In this document: one piece after another, positions 8,801 to 18,441 of the stretch | Layout: every line of letters starts with the position of its first letter | Position numbering within the stretch: the first letter of the stretch is position 1 | NCBI GenBank assembly: GCA_963989385.1 | Contig: OZ022502.1 | Coordinates: forward strand, 7,594,501 to 7,658,500 | From: Ctena decussata | Lineage: Eukaryota; Mollusca; Bivalvia; Lucinida; Lucinidae | Direction: 5' to 3' | DNA length: 64,000 nt | Translations under genes and position numbers: made by a program | Notes under the pieces: model-generated | The model's database searches: none | What the model was told of the DNA's origin: nothing | Seen by the model: the letters and a program-made list of their open reading frames with translations, nothing else

Positions 8801-11718
8801 AAAACTATTGCAAATGTACACACAATTCTTAGACAGAAAGAGATAATTAGCCAGCCATCTTTTTCACCAAGACTTTAATGTGCACACTTTTTTTTTCTCT
8901 GACATACACCATGATGACAGATTTAACAGATACAAAAAACAGTAGAGCTATCACAGTATGCAGTTATGTCTAAAATGACAGTTAGTATTCATAACCAGTG
9001 GCAGAGCCAGGTGGATGGTATTAGAGAGAAGGAGTAGGGTCTACCCAGCGGGCACATGATGCTGTAATGATGTTATACTGACGTCGATGTGACGTCATAA
9101 CGTCGTATCTACGTCAGTACAATGTCATTACGATGTCATGTGCCTGCTGGGTAAGCCCTCTTATGACAAAATAATTCAGTGCTCCAGTTAAGAAAGGATA
9201 AAAGGAAACATTTTGGGATGATTTTCCATATTTCAGCATAAATATATGTATATGTGTTGTGACTCCTCATTAGAATTGTCTCACCAAAACAGACTGAGTT
9301 CTAATGAGGGCTCACAACATGTATTTTCATTTAGAAAATGAACTCTGGATCTGCCACTGAAGATAAGGTGCAGTTTGGATGGTAATTCAGAATATATGTG
9401 AGCCACGACACAACACCAACAAAGTTGCAAGGGTGCCCAGCTTCAACTCAGGTCAGCCTGGTGATCTGTCCAGTCATAAAAGAGTCTTTGCTGTCCATAT
9501 GTAGCTAGCCAAGACCCTTAGCTACCCTTTAAGCGCAAAGCAAAGACTCTGATCAAACTGGGCTGATGCCCAGGCTGATCTGAGTTTTGGCTTGGCGCAC
9601 AAGTCACTTTGTTGGTTTTGTCCTGTCCAGGCTCATGTATTTTTGTCTTTTCATCTATGATGAAAGAACAGTTATATTCCAGAATAACACGAGAACTATC
9701 CACAAATGAGCCCTGGCAATATTCACTGAAAAAATGAAACACTCCATGCTGCAAAGGGGCATAACTCATAATGGTGTATATAAAGAGCCACTGCAATTAG
9801 TGAGAAGAACTGTCTCAAAATATACTGAACAAAAAAAGAAACTTTACATCAACATTCAAATCATTTTTTTCCAGGCACACTTCATTTAAATTTCAAAATT
9901 TATCCAAGGGTAACAACTTAAGCAAAGAAGTCACTATTATGATTACATTCATTACCAATCCATATTTTATTCATGCCAGTTAATTTGAAGCTGCAGGGGT
10001 AGAAAACCAAAAGTTAGTTTTCAATGAATGTAATGTTTCTTTTTTTGTTCAGTATAGATGTAACTATGTATGCCCAGACCAGCCTGTACACCTGTGCAGT
10101 CTGTAACTTTTCCCCTTTTTTACGTGAATGAGTACACCACCATGCTTTTCTGCCATTTTTACAAAGGGAAACAACCTTTGTGACTCCTATTTGCCTCCCT
10201 GGATTTCAAAACTTTTCCAAAAAGTGGTCTACTTTCAAAAGAAAGAGATTAATCCTTCAGGAACAAATTCTTTCTTTTATGTGTTGATCTCTTTGAGAAG
10301 TGAGGAAAAAATGTAACTGGCAGAGTTACTTTCCTGGAAAGGGTACCCATTCACCTTAGATTTAACTAGTCCAGTTATGGCTTAGTAGTTCTGTACTAAA
10401 ACATCACAGGTTTTCTTGTTATTCATCATGCTGATACTTATTTTGGTAAAATGCATTTTTATTAGAAATATATAGTCAAACTGGCTTATGTGGTCACCTC
10501 TATTAAGGGAACAGCTGTCTTAAGCGGCCAGCTTTCTGGGTCCCTTGAAACAAAATACAGTGCAAATGAGCCTGTATTAAGGGGTCATCTGTCTCAAGAA
10601 GCCACTTTTTGTCCTTCCCTTGGATGACCCCTTATTAAACAACAGGTATGACTGTGACTTTTAAAACTGTTCGCATTTTTTTCCAGAATGAAAGTGCAAT
10701 GAATAAAAAGAAAACTGTGGTATTATGGTACAAAACTAACAGCTTTAACAGCAATAGCTTGTTTATCTGAACAGCGAAGAGTCTGATCACAGATTAAACA
10801 ACATGAAGACCTGCAGTCTGATCTGAGTACTCACAGTTACCTTACTAATGCTGTAATCACTTTCCCACTGCAAGGCTGAAACATGTTTTTTGGGCTACCA
10901 TGTGTAAGTGATATACGGAATACAAGTGTAATCACACAGGAACTTACTTTGGTTTGAATCCATTATCTCTCTCCCTATATGATACATGTATGTGACAGTT
11001 GGTTTAATAACGGTTAAAACCTCAAAAACAAAAAGAGTTGATTTGCAAACAGCATAGATCCAGATGAGGTGGCTCATAATGAGCCACCTCATCTGAATCT
11101 ACATTATTTGCCCTCTAGTCTTTGAATTCTCAATATGATAAGGCTTGGACAAAACTTATCTGAAATTTTGCAGACATAAATTTTATTGCCTGCTTTTTTG
11201 GTACTTTAAGGGTTTAAGTACTGATAGAAATACAGGAAACAGAAAAATGAAACACTGCACAGTACCTTTCACATTAAGGAATCAACACACCGGGTAGGTG
11301 GCAATCGAAAATGCTCATGCAGTTGACAAAGGCAGATCAAAAACCATTAGAAACAGCAATTTCGATTGCAAATTATCACCAATTTGCAATCCAAATCACT
11401 ATTTCCAATGGTTTTTGATCCGTTTTAATCTACTGTTAAGAGCATTTTTGATTGCCGCCTACCCGGTGTGATCAAGTAACCAAAATTAACTGCTGACTGA
11501 CAGAGAAAGGATAAAATCATCAATAATTATTTACAAGACTACCAGTATGCATTTGGTATGTATGATGGTTGCACCAGTTTTCGGGGTATTAACGTTTATT
11601 CGCAACATAAAAACTGTGTGATAAACAAAGATCACAAACTGATACTAGTAGTCTGTGTGCATATAAAAATATGTGATAAGTAATATGTAACTTACATTTC
11701 ATGCCCGCATGTCTCCAT
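2837..11718 (-). CDS. Multi-exon gene of unknown function, 3' end outside the window
   Basis: I chained six exons on the minus strand, each with AG before and GT after: 11718-11696 (ATG at 11718, context AATATGG), 10974-10948, 6735-6698, 5347-5198, 3171-3139 and 2894-2837. Exon lengths of 23, 27, 38, 150, 33 and 58 nt give compatible phases at every junction (2, 2, 1, 1, 1), with no stop in frame. Donors are GTAAGT, GTAAGT, GTATGA, GTAGGT, GTAAGT and GTGAGT. The translation starts METCGHEM, continues ERDNGFKPK and QRTVPFRTPAYS, then a longer segment with DDESKLLDEITGG and PFAGGLPRPPADPM, then EESDLVSESIE and TLTDGLFANQISSS. It is hydrophilic and Pro/Arg-rich, then probably helical. I do not recognise the family. 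The reading frame may start further upstream (see 11699-11958). It continues left of 2837, where I found no further exon. Confidence 0.7.
3340..3578. mobile_element. MITE family B copy
   Basis: Ends are GGCCCCAAGGTTATAAAACT and AGTTATATAACCTCCGGG. The interior is an imperfect palindrome around TTGGCATTT, with repeated CTCAGCTGAG blocks. Other copies are at 12279-12522, 13120-13362, 14768-14923, 46137-46366 and 48112-48355. There is no coding potential beyond chance ORFs. Confidence 0.75.
4313..4383. repeat. Hairpin, family J
   Basis: Arms of about 32 bp meet at GCCTCAATGAGGC and carry AGAATTG / CAATTCT. The outer ends are CTATACACTGTGGC and GCCACAATGTATAG. Related hairpins with the TCTAATGAG block lie at 9245-9325 and 12695-12770. 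Confidence 0.6.
4653..4889. mobile_element. MITE family A copy
   Basis: Outer ends are GAGCAGGGACACGACAAAAC and TTTCTCGTGTCGCGGCTC. The inner arms carry GCGCCCAGTGCAGAC, CAGTCTGATCAGAGTCTT and the complementary GGCGGATGCCCAGGCTGATC. It is about 235 bp, nearly a full palindrome, with no ORF. Family A is the most frequent MITE in the window. Confidence 0.8.
5780..6030 (+). mobile_element. SINE-like element, family H
   Basis: It is shared with 49555-49835: GCAGTAGGTGCGG, a pyrimidine-rich stretch, GGGAGACGGCC, then AGACTGAAATACTGTCTC and GGGCCGTTAAACCCAAAACA, ending in (AATC)n. The GTTAAACCC-type 3' end before a short microsatellite tail is a common layout of mollusc SINEs. A clear tRNA head was not seen. 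Confidence 0.6.
6128..6340 (+). mobile_element. tRNA-derived SINE, family E
   Basis: A tRNA-like head has a box A-like TAGCTCAGGGGGTAGAG and a box B-like GGGTTTGATTCCC. It is followed by a body with CCTGATATGACTGAAA and a tail AAGTCATCCATTCATTT. The body matches 40658-40863. It lies in the intron between exons 3 and 4 of the minus-strand gene. It is a SINE and not a working tRNA gene because the head is degenerate and fused to the body. Confidence 0.75.
6418..6634. mobile_element. MITE family C copy
   Basis: The ends resemble GGGTCGAG...GGTAAATTCAGAC and TCCGAATTTACCTGACTTGA. An inner palindrome GATGAGACGGCTCATAATG lies next to GTGAAAATCC. Other copies are at 34158-34350, 45110-45330 and 61181-61392. 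Confidence 0.7.
7173..8196. mobile_element. Pearl/Helentron-like element with 156-bp tandem units
   Basis: About six units repeat with a spacing of exactly 156 bp (the GACT..GATGATGGC block starts at 7359, 7515, 7671, 7827 and 7983). Units contain CCAAGTTTCATGGCTCTAGC and GTCAGTCAACCGTAAAAT. The left end has GTGTCTCGCCTGCTGGCG. The right end has a (GCC)n-like run and a hairpin with stem TCTCGCCT / AGGCGAGA. Bivalve pearl elements, now linked to Helentron-type non-autonomous elements, have this layout. The class is inferred. Confidence 0.65.
8300..8500. mobile_element. MITE family D copy (degenerate)
   Basis: Blocks AGGAACAAATTCTTTC, GTTGACCCCTATTGAGAAGG and GAGTTGCCTCC match 10128-10360 and 42350-42640. 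Confidence 0.5.
9042..9153. mobile_element. Palindromic MITE with CCCAGCGGGCACATG ends
   Basis: The termini CCCAGCGGGCACATGA and CATGTGCCTGCTGGG are inverted repeats flanked by TA. The interior is unusually rich in ACGTCA/TGACGT. A second copy lies at 20430-20540 and a fragment at 51420-51465. Confidence 0.65.
9245..9325. repeat. Hairpin, family J
   Basis: TGTGACTCCTCATTAGAATTG and its complement (GTTCTAATGAGGGCTCACA) flank a short loop. It is related to 4313-4383 and 12695-12770. Confidence 0.55.
9400..9635. mobile_element. MITE family A copy
   Basis: It starts GAGCCACGACACAACACC and ends TTTTGTCCTGTCCAGGCTCA. The internal blocks GATGCCCAGGCTGATCTGAG and AAAGAGTCTTTGCTGTCC are diagnostic. 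It sits in the intron between exons 2 and 3 of the minus-strand gene. Confidence 0.75.
9821..10056. mobile_element. Tc1/mariner-like MITE, 236 bp
   Basis: Perfect terminal inverted repeats of about 22 bp start TATACTGAACAAAAAAAGAA. The TA dinucleotides at both ends fit the Tc1/mariner target duplication. There is no transposase ORF. Confidence 0.75.
10128..10360. mobile_element. MITE family D copy
   Basis: It carries TTTTCTGCCATTTTTACAAA, TTTGTGACTCCTATTTGCCT, AGGAACAAATTCTTTC and GGCAGAGTTACTTTCCTGG. A chance 62-codon ORF inside it is not a gene. Confidence 0.55.
10466..10655. repeat. Degenerate TIR-type repeat
   Basis: TAGTCAAACTGGCTTATGTG at the left and a loosely complementary end near 10645 surround two CTTAAG/CTCAAG blocks (GTCTTAAGCGGCCA, GTCTCAAGAAGCCA). 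It looks like an old mariner-type MITE. The boundaries are uncertain. Confidence 0.35.
11056..11112. repeat. Perfect short palindrome (family C core)
   Basis: CCAGATGAGGTGGCTCATAA and its complement form a hairpin of about 20-bp arms. The same core occurs inside family C MITEs, so this is a fragment. Confidence 0.6.
11286..11470. mobile_element. 185-bp MITE with 5-bp target duplication ATCAA
   Basis: Inverted termini CACACCGGGTAGGTGGCAAT and ATTGCCGCCTACCCGGTGTG differ at one base. ATCAA flanks both sides (11281-11285, 11471-11475). The interior is also palindromic (CCATTAGAAACAGCAATT and complement). I cannot name the superfamily. It lies in intron 1 of the minus-strand gene. Confidence 0.75.
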
Positions 11719-11958
11719 ATTTACAAAGTTGATCAAATTGAAACAGATGCTCAACTGAATCTGCTCTCCGAAACTGCTCCAGTTTTCGGGGTTCGTTAAA
11801 GAACTCGTCGTCAAAATACATAAGCTGCAGATTCTTCTGATAGCAACTGCCTTCGGGAGACCTGCATTTCTTTAGCATGTAAAAACAGTCGTTGAATTAT
11901 CAGAAAATAAGTTCATAATTGAATTAATCGCCGTGTCATGTTCGTCGGTACTTTCCAT
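11699..11958 (-). CDS. Protein-like reading frame upstream of and overlapping exon 1
   Basis: Upstream of the ATG at 11718 lies a 59-codon ORF (11878-11699) containing CRSPEGSCYQKNL and YFDDEFFNEPRKLEQF. It has the charge and aromatic pattern of real protein. A second ORF (ATG 11958, stop 11872) overlaps its start in the string ATGCTAA. One base more in the T5 run at about 11881-11885 would join the two. One base less in the GGG at 11703-11705 would join the 59-codon frame to the exon 2-6 frame. It is therefore either an N-terminal extension broken by two homopolymer errors, or overlapping upstream ORFs. Confidence 0.45.
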
Positions 11959-12075
11959 AAACTTTGCAGTGTTTCCAATATGGCCGCTTCCACGGTCACC
12001 AACGAAGACGTCATAGATGACGTCAAAACTAACGTGCTCTCGCGCGTCAATTAGTGTATGATAAAACATGCTGAT
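11950..12075 (-). promoter_or_regulatory. Putative promoter / 5' UTR of the minus-strand gene
   Basis: The stretch is CpG-containing in otherwise AT-rich DNA. It has GCGGCCAT (a YY1-like core) and two CRE-like GACGTCAT / GACGTCAA sites around 12007-12025. No TATA box is obvious. A plus-strand ORF starts at 12099, so a divergent promoter is possible. Confidence 0.4.
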
Positions 12076-12098
12076 TCAACTTTCTATTTGCAAAAGTA

Positions 12099-12177
12099 AT
12101 GGTCTGTAGACGTCCTCGGCAAAATGAGAGGTATAATCTATTAGAATACCCCGAATTCTGGAGCACCCCGAAAACAG
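12099..12177 (+). CDS. Possible first coding exon, divergent, unrecognised
   Basis: From ATG at 12099 the frame reads MVCRRPRQNERYNLLEYPEF and on to a donor-like ACAG/GTACAT near 12177. I found no convincing second exon, and the longer open frame runs into a MITE. It could equally be chance. Confidence 0.2.
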
Positions 12178-12278
12178 GTACATCGACCATACATATTACA
12201 CATTCTATTCTTTTAATCAACTTATGGGTTTGGACTTATGATTATGGTACTTTGTCCACTATACTTTATACTACTCCT

Positions 12279-12522
12279 GGCCCCGAGGTTATAAAACTTT
12301 TTTCATGCTCAACTCAGCTGAGCATGAAATTTTACCTGCTGGTAAATAGCAAATTACTGACAAGTACAGTTGTTTTCTTGCTTAGTTTAGCTGAGTATAA
12401 AATTTTCTCTGCTTATGAATATGAAAATGCCAACATTAGTTGGCATTTTCATATTTATCAGCTGAGAAAATTTCATGCTCAACTGAGATGAGCACGAAAA
12501 AAAGTTATATAACCTCGGGGCC
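12279..12522. mobile_element. MITE family B, best-preserved copy
   Basis: It has perfect GGCCCCGAGGTTATA ... TATAACCTCGGGGCC ends. Multiple CTCAGCTGAG blocks and a central palindrome around CCAACATTAGTTGGC are present. It lacks coding capacity. Confidence 0.8.
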
Positions 12523-12694
12523 TGATTGGTATATATGCATTAACGTGTGTAAAATCCACTTTCTAAGAATTTTAGAACAAGAATTTTCCAACTTATGGGT
12601 GTCAGAAATTTTAGGGTCATTACGGTAAATCAAGCTGGAGATAAGGGAGATTATCTGATGATAATTCTGAAATGTTTTTATTATTTCTTCATAT

Positions 12695-12770
12695 AAACTT
12701 ATAGGTTGTTACCCCTCCTTAGAACTGTCTCAAAGAGACAGTTCTAATGAGAGTTCACAACATATGTTTC
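12695..12770. repeat. Hairpin, family J
   Basis: TTAGAACTGTCTCAAAGAGA is followed by the complement CAGTTCTAATG. It is flanked by GTTGTTACCCCTC and GAGTTCACAACAT. Confidence 0.6.
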
Positions 12771-13119
12771 AATGGAGAATTAACATAAATTGTCTCAAAC
12801 TGATCACCAATTGATCCTGTTATATTCAGATTCGGTACTGAACAGCTTACCCAGGAGTTGCAAACAGTGGTGTCTTATGAGGTTTCTTCAAACTGGAAAG
12901 TGGATTACTCATTTTTTAACATGGGATGTCTGAAAAGAACAAAAGCCAAAATTAAGGAATTCAATCAACAATACAGTCAGTAAGGCTCAAGATCATTGAC
13001 ACAAATGATTTCAGAAGTGACCAATATCTTACAAAATATTATCATATGCTGTTGTGGCCTATTAATGGCAGTTCTTGAGGAGGGTCAGAAAATATGTTTC
13101 TAAGCAGACTAAACGACCA

Positions 13120-13362
13120 GGTCCAGAGGTTATAAAACTTTTTTCAGGCTCAACTCAGCTGAGCATGAAGTTTTACCTGTTGATTAATAGCAAATGACCG
13201 ATAAGTACAGTTGTTTTCTTGCTCAGTTTAGCAGAGTATGAAATTTTCTCTGCTTATAAATATGAAAATACCAAAATTAGTTGGCATTTTCATATTTATC
13301 AGCAGAGAAAATTTCATGCTCAGCTGAGTTGAGCATGAAAAAAGTTTAAGAACCTCGGGGCC
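13120..13362. mobile_element. MITE family B copy
   Basis: It has a degraded left end GGTCCAGAGGTTATAAAA, a right end GAACCTCGGGGCC, and the same internal CAGCTGAG blocks and palindrome. Confidence 0.75.
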
Positions 13363-13489
13363 AGGCTTTCTGACTCCAGACTCAGCTAGCAGAGCCAGGA
13401 CAGCTTTCAGACAGCTGTTTAGCCTACATAACTGTGTAAAGCCCAGTTTGTGATTTGCATAGTGTAAATATATGCAGGACATTTACATA

Positions 13490-14760
13490 ACATTCCAACT
13501 AAAATTAATTGTTCCATTTCTGAGTGTCTAGCAGACTAACCCCTCATGGAGATGAATGAAGGATGCTAAGGTCATACTTACTTATTTTTAAGTTTTGTTT
13601 ATTTGGTATCGAATCTGAATGTCACATAAGGACTATATAGAACACATCCCAGTTGTGAGCTATTCTATGTCCCTGTTATGTTATTTAAGTCATTACCTAT
13701 GTAAAACAGAATATTTCATTTGATGAAATAGCCGTTTCACTGGACAACTGCACAATAGGATTATGGAACCAAATAAACAAGAATGTATTTTTTTTCTCCC
13801 TTTGTACACTGATTCAATCACATCTGATCATTATGTCAGAGGACTGATCTGATGTGGAAGAAAGCTAGTAGTAGTTCTCAGGTGTATAGGGGCTGGGAAG
13901 TACCCTGTGAAATCACTGCAACCCTGAAGGGAACAGCCAACCATTCATATTGGCCAGGCTAATGTATCCAGCTGAACTTGAAGATGCATGGCAGAGGTAT
14001 GTAGCAAGTCCAAAGACAAACCTCACTACAGACTGAGCTATTGGGGCACCTTTTACAAACCTGACACTATGGACTGAGCTATTGGGGCACCTGTTACAAA
14101 CCTTGCTACTGACTGGCTTTTGGAACATGTTTTGTATTTAATCATATTATGTGGCCAATCGGATGTATTGTAACATTGTATGGCACTTTGAGGCTGATTT
14201 GCTGGTTATATGACCAGCTGTCCAGAAGGTGAGCACTCTGATAGCATAGTCTGTACAATGAGGTTGGTCTCATGACTAGCTACATATGTCTGCCCTGCAG
14301 ATTTCAGAGTTGCTCCTAGGATTTTTTTTCAAAATGGGGCAATTTTCAGCCCCACATTTGGGCTCTTGACAAGGGGATTGAAATTTATTGCAAATGGGCA
14401 ACCTGAAAAAACCTGAAACAAATAAACGTGAAAGAACCTGTCACACTGAAGGAGATGGTGGATATACAGGTTCACATTTTTCCCTAGGACTATCATCCAT
14501 GGCATTGGAATGCCCTCCCAGCTAGCCCACATACCAGTCCTTCCCACCTTAGCGCAGTTCAGCAGTGCTGTCTCCCACGTGATCCATACCTCTACCTAAA
14601 CACCAATTTCTGTTTTTATCTTTTAACTACATTAACACTATCGCACTGTACAAACTAGTTTGCACATCTCACACACTTTCCTATACTTTGTTCCAGCAAA
14701 TCCTGGTGAATGATTGTCTTTCCTAGTGAATGATTGTCCGTGGACGTATCACCAGTAAAC
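13490..14760. other. Intergenic stretch, no gene recognised
   Basis: It holds a dispersed repeat at 13610-13800 (GATGAAATAGC...CAATAGGATTATGG) that recurs at 24290-24430. It also holds a direct duplication of ACTGAGCTATTGGGGCACC at about 14034 and 14072. ORFs here are short and without recognisable motifs. Confidence 0.4.
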
Positions 14761-14767
14761 AATTCTG

Positions 14768-14923
14768 ATTGGCATTTTCATATTCATAAGCAGAGAAAAT
14801 TTCATACTCAGCTGAACTGAGCAAGAAAACAACTGTACTTATCAATAATTTGCTATTTATTAGCAAGTAAAATTTCATGCTCAGCTGAGTTGAGCATGAA
14901 AAACGTTTTATAACCTCGGGGCC
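14768..14923. mobile_element. MITE family B, truncated copy
   Basis: Only the right two thirds are present, from TTGGCATTTTCATATTC to TATAACCTCGGGGCC. Confidence 0.7.
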
Positions 14924-15267
14924 AGATTCTGACCCACTTCAGCACTTGGTTTGCCGGAACCCGTCTGACGACCCCCTCAGGGGTTAAGACGTAAAGGAAG
15001 ATAGATAGATACTGGGAGAAAAGCATGAAGTTTCAAACTGTTTAAGGACCCTACTGTCCTACTCTAGAACAGTCTTTTGATTTAATAATCAGATGTGACT
15101 GAATCAGAGAATTTTAGGGAGACAAAAAAGCTTTTCCAAAGAATGACATTGACAGAAGAAATAACAGAACCTGTTAAACTTCAATAAAATAATAAAAATC
15201 GAGAGAAAACAACCGTCGGAAATGGATGACACGTTTTTGAGTGCCAAGAAGTTTTTGGTGAAAAACA

Positions 15268-15957
15268 ATGGACAAATCGGATAGACCGCTTCCCAGTGTG
15301 ATTCCCCAAACTCTTTTGGATTGCATCAATGTTCTGGACAGGGATGACCCAAGAGCTTCTTGGAAATTAACCAGAAACTCGAAGGGATTTTCACTCCTGA
15401 TCATGACGTTTGCCGCCAAAAATGTCACGCCACTGACGGACGGTCACTCCGCTTTCGGATGTCAGCGAGGAAATCATCAGGACAACTCTACCGATGACTT
15501 GCCACTGAAAAGACCAAAGCGGAAACATAAATCCCCATCAACCGTTGCAAGGGATCGTGCACGACGACTGAAGTTCTGGAAAAAGAAGAACTCTGCCCAA
15601 ACTTCTTCTCTGAACGCCTGGCGACAGCCAGAGGATACCATTCTTGAACAGGAAAATTCCATTCAGGATTCGGATTCTTCTGGTGCCTGTAAACACATTT
15701 CCAGTTTATTGGATCCTGATTTGGATTTATCCACTCAAAGTGATTTAAATGAACTGGTTCACTCTCCTGAGATACCTGTTGTTTTGAGTTCGGAAAAAAA
15801 GTTGTCGGCCTTGGATTGTTATACAGAACCGGATGATAACTCCCCCGACTACTGTGCAAACTGTTATTCCTTGGGAAATAAAGTCAACCTGAGATGCTGT
15901 ACAGGCTGCAGATTTATTAAGTACTGCAGCGAGGAGTGCCAAGCAGGACACTGGTAA
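15268..15957 (+). pseudogene. MYND-type zinc-finger ORF truncated by a stop inside the finger
   Basis: This is a 229-codon uninterrupted ORF with a good start context (AACAATGG). It has a Trp-containing N-terminal segment (ASWKLTRNSKGFSLL, about 30-44), basic clusters KRPKRKHK (81-88) and RDRARRLKFWKKK (95-107), an acidic middle, and a C-terminal MYND finger: C196, C199, C211, C214, C220, C224, H228. TAA follows HW. The next in-frame codons read SHKTLCKAI, supplying the missing His and Cys ligands. The stop therefore cuts a MYND domain before its last two ligands. The single-exon form suggests a retroelement-associated gag-like protein or retrocopy. I do not know the family. Confidence 0.6.
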
Positions 15958-16073
15958 TCTCACAAAACCCTCTGCAAGGCCATTCAAGGTCTCCCTAAGC
16001 TTCAGTAGACTCAACACCTGATCTCCGAAAAGTGCTTTGGTGGAGGTTATTGACATTGTTCTTGTGTACATGT

Positions 16074-18060
16074 CAGGTTAGGGAGAAGCTCAAATGGAGC
16101 TATATAGCCCGATCAAGCTATATAGCCCGATCAAGGTATAGAAATTTCATTATAATTTAAAGATTCTTCACCTGAATCCATTTTGAATACTAGAATTGTT
16201 TTTCTAAGAAAAAACAGATGTCTCCCCCCTTTTTGATGTCAAAAGGATCAGTCATTAAAACGCCAAGGGAAAAACAATATGTTTCCCTACCCTGAAGCAG
16301 GGATTCATAATAAGTAAAAAGTATAAATGCAAGAGTTATAGTTGTTATGCTCTGCATGTCATGTAATGTTGACTGATATTCAAATTTAGTTTTTGTCAAA
16401 AAATATAAATGCAAGAGTTACAGTGCTCTGCACGTCGTCTATTTATATGTTGACTGATATTTGTATGAAGTTTCATGAATATAGCTTAAACGGTTTTCAA
16501 GTTATAGAGCTTAGACGACTGAGACACAATTTTGTGAATGACAAAGTTCCAAGGGAAATAACTCAAATAGTATAAATGCTGTGCTCTGCAGGTTGTCTAG
16601 TGTTGACTGACATTTGTATGAAGTTTCGTGAATATAGCTTGTCCGGTTTTCAAGTAATAAAGCGATTGAGACACGATTTTGTGACTGACAAAGGTCCAAG
16701 GGAAATAACTCAAGAAGTATAAATGCAAGAGTTATGGTTCTTGCACTATGCAATTCTTCTTATGTTGATTGATATTTGTATGAAGTTTCGTGAATATAGC
16801 TTGAATGGTTTTCAAGTTATAGAGCAGACACGACTGAGACACGATTTTGTGACTGACAAAGTTCTAAGGGAAATAACTCAAATAGTATAAATGCTAAAGT
16901 TATGGTTCTTGCATTCTGCACGTCGTCTGACGTTGATTGATATTTGTATGAACTTTCATGAATATAGCTTGAATGGTTTTAAAGTTATAGACGGACTCGA
17001 CTGAGACGCAATTTTGTGATGGACAAAGTTCCAAGGGAAATAACTCAAAAAGTATAGACGCCAGAGTGCATTCTGCACTTCGTCTGATGTTGATTGATAT
17101 TTGTATGAACTTTCATGAATATAGCTTGAATGGTTTTAAAGTTATAGACGGACTCGACTGAGACGCAATTTTGTGATGGACAAAGTTCCAAGTGAAATAA
17201 CTCAAAAAGTATAAATGCCAGAGTTACCATTTGTGCACTCTGCACATCGCCTCATGTTGATTGATATTTGTATGAAGTTTCGTGAATAAAGCTTCAGCAG
17301 TTTTCAAGTTATAGAGCGGACACAATTGAAACATAATTGTGTGATGGACTAAGTTCCAAGGGAAATAACTCAAAAAGTATAAATGCCAGAGTTACCATTC
17401 TTGCACTCTGCATGTCGTCTCATGCTGATTGATATTTATATGAAGTTTTGCGAATATAGCTTGAGCTGTTTTCAAGTTATAGAACGGACACGATTTGTGA
17501 CAGACAGACGGACAGACGCCTGGGGAAAAACAATATGTCTCCCGACCCTAAAGGGGGGAGACATAATAATTGCAAAATTTTGAGTACTGTGCTTTCAATA
17601 TTGATGAAAATCATGTTGGAATGCAAAGCAATTTTATTTTTCTGCCGTTGCGTTTTTGTGAAAGAACCACTTGTTTATGTATATATGTTTCTTCCCATTC
17701 CCCTGACATTTCTATAATTGCAGTCCAATGATACCTGTGAGATGATCCCAGCGTACCAGGTATGTAAACCATGACACAGAAGTGGATATATCTGTCCAGT
17801 TTGAGGGGGCATCTCAAAGATATTCTTGTATTTAAATTTTCCTCAATTTGCATAAAACGCAACAGTGGAAGTTCAATTTTTTTACAAAATCATAAAAGGT
17901 TTGTCACCCTTTATACTGTTGTTCATATCAAATTCTGCAGTTCAGCTTCAGTACAAATGCAGAAGCAATAATGCTTTAATTTCCACTCATTTTTATACCC
18001 TGATCAGGCTATATAGCTCGATCGGGCTATATAGCTTCATTTGACCTTCTCCCTAACCTG
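16074..18060. mobile_element. TIR element (about 2 kb) enclosing a pearl-like repeat
   Basis: The left terminus (16074-16140) and right terminus (17995-18060) are inverted copies of about 65 bp. They share CAGGTTAGGGAGAAG, a CTATATAGCCCGATC block repeated twice and GATCA. No transposase ORF is inside, so it is non-autonomous. The tandem-repeat element at 16200-17575 lies within it. Confidence 0.65.
16200..17575. mobile_element. Pearl/Helentron-like element with units of about 160 bp
   Basis: Six to seven units repeat with spacings of 147-169 bp (CAAAGTTCCAAGGGAAATAA blocks near 16542, 16689, 16858, 17023, 17181, 17349). The ends carry GATGTCTCCCCCC and TATGTCTCCC...GGGGGGAGACAT hairpins, plus a (CAGACGGA) block at about 17500. 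Many short ORFs here are unit translations, not genes. Confidence 0.65.
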
Positions 18061-18283
18061 CATACGTAGGGCTTCTACGTTTACAAAATTTTGTAAACGT
18101 TTACACGAGCGCCAGGAAACGAAACAATTCCGTTTAAACGACCATTACCGTCAAAATTTTATTATTAGAATCGGACATGTATGAGACGCCCCCCATACCT
18201 TATAATTATTATAATTATATTACCACAGTGACATCCAATAATGTGCTGTCATTTTCGGGGGTCAATTCGAAGTTTACACAGGA

Positions 18284-18441
18284 GCGGATGTAGTGTAGTG
18301 GATAACACTCCGGACTACCAATCCAGGGATCGCAACCCCCCGCTTCTCCGGTCTTTCGGATGAGACTTGAAACCGAGGTCCCATCTCCATATGACCTCAT
18401 TGTTGGCGGGACGTTAAACCCGAGTTCACTCACTCACTCAC
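18284..18441 (+). mobile_element. tRNA-derived SINE, family G
   Basis: The head GCGGATGTAGTGTAGTGG resembles box A, with a loop CTACCAA in an anticodon-like stem and GGGATCGCAACCCC at the box B position. It ends GGCGGGACGTTAAACCCGAG then (ACTC)n, the GTTAAACCC-type SINE tail. Confidence 0.65.

Noticed and set aside
15477..16071. Minus-strand ORFs opposite the MYND-finger ORF
   Set aside because: They are antisense to a better coding frame and have no motifs.
16190..17862. Many 60-83-codon ORFs with similar translations (LAFILFELF-like)
   Set aside because: They translate the tandem units of about 160 bp. The similarity comes from the DNA repeat.
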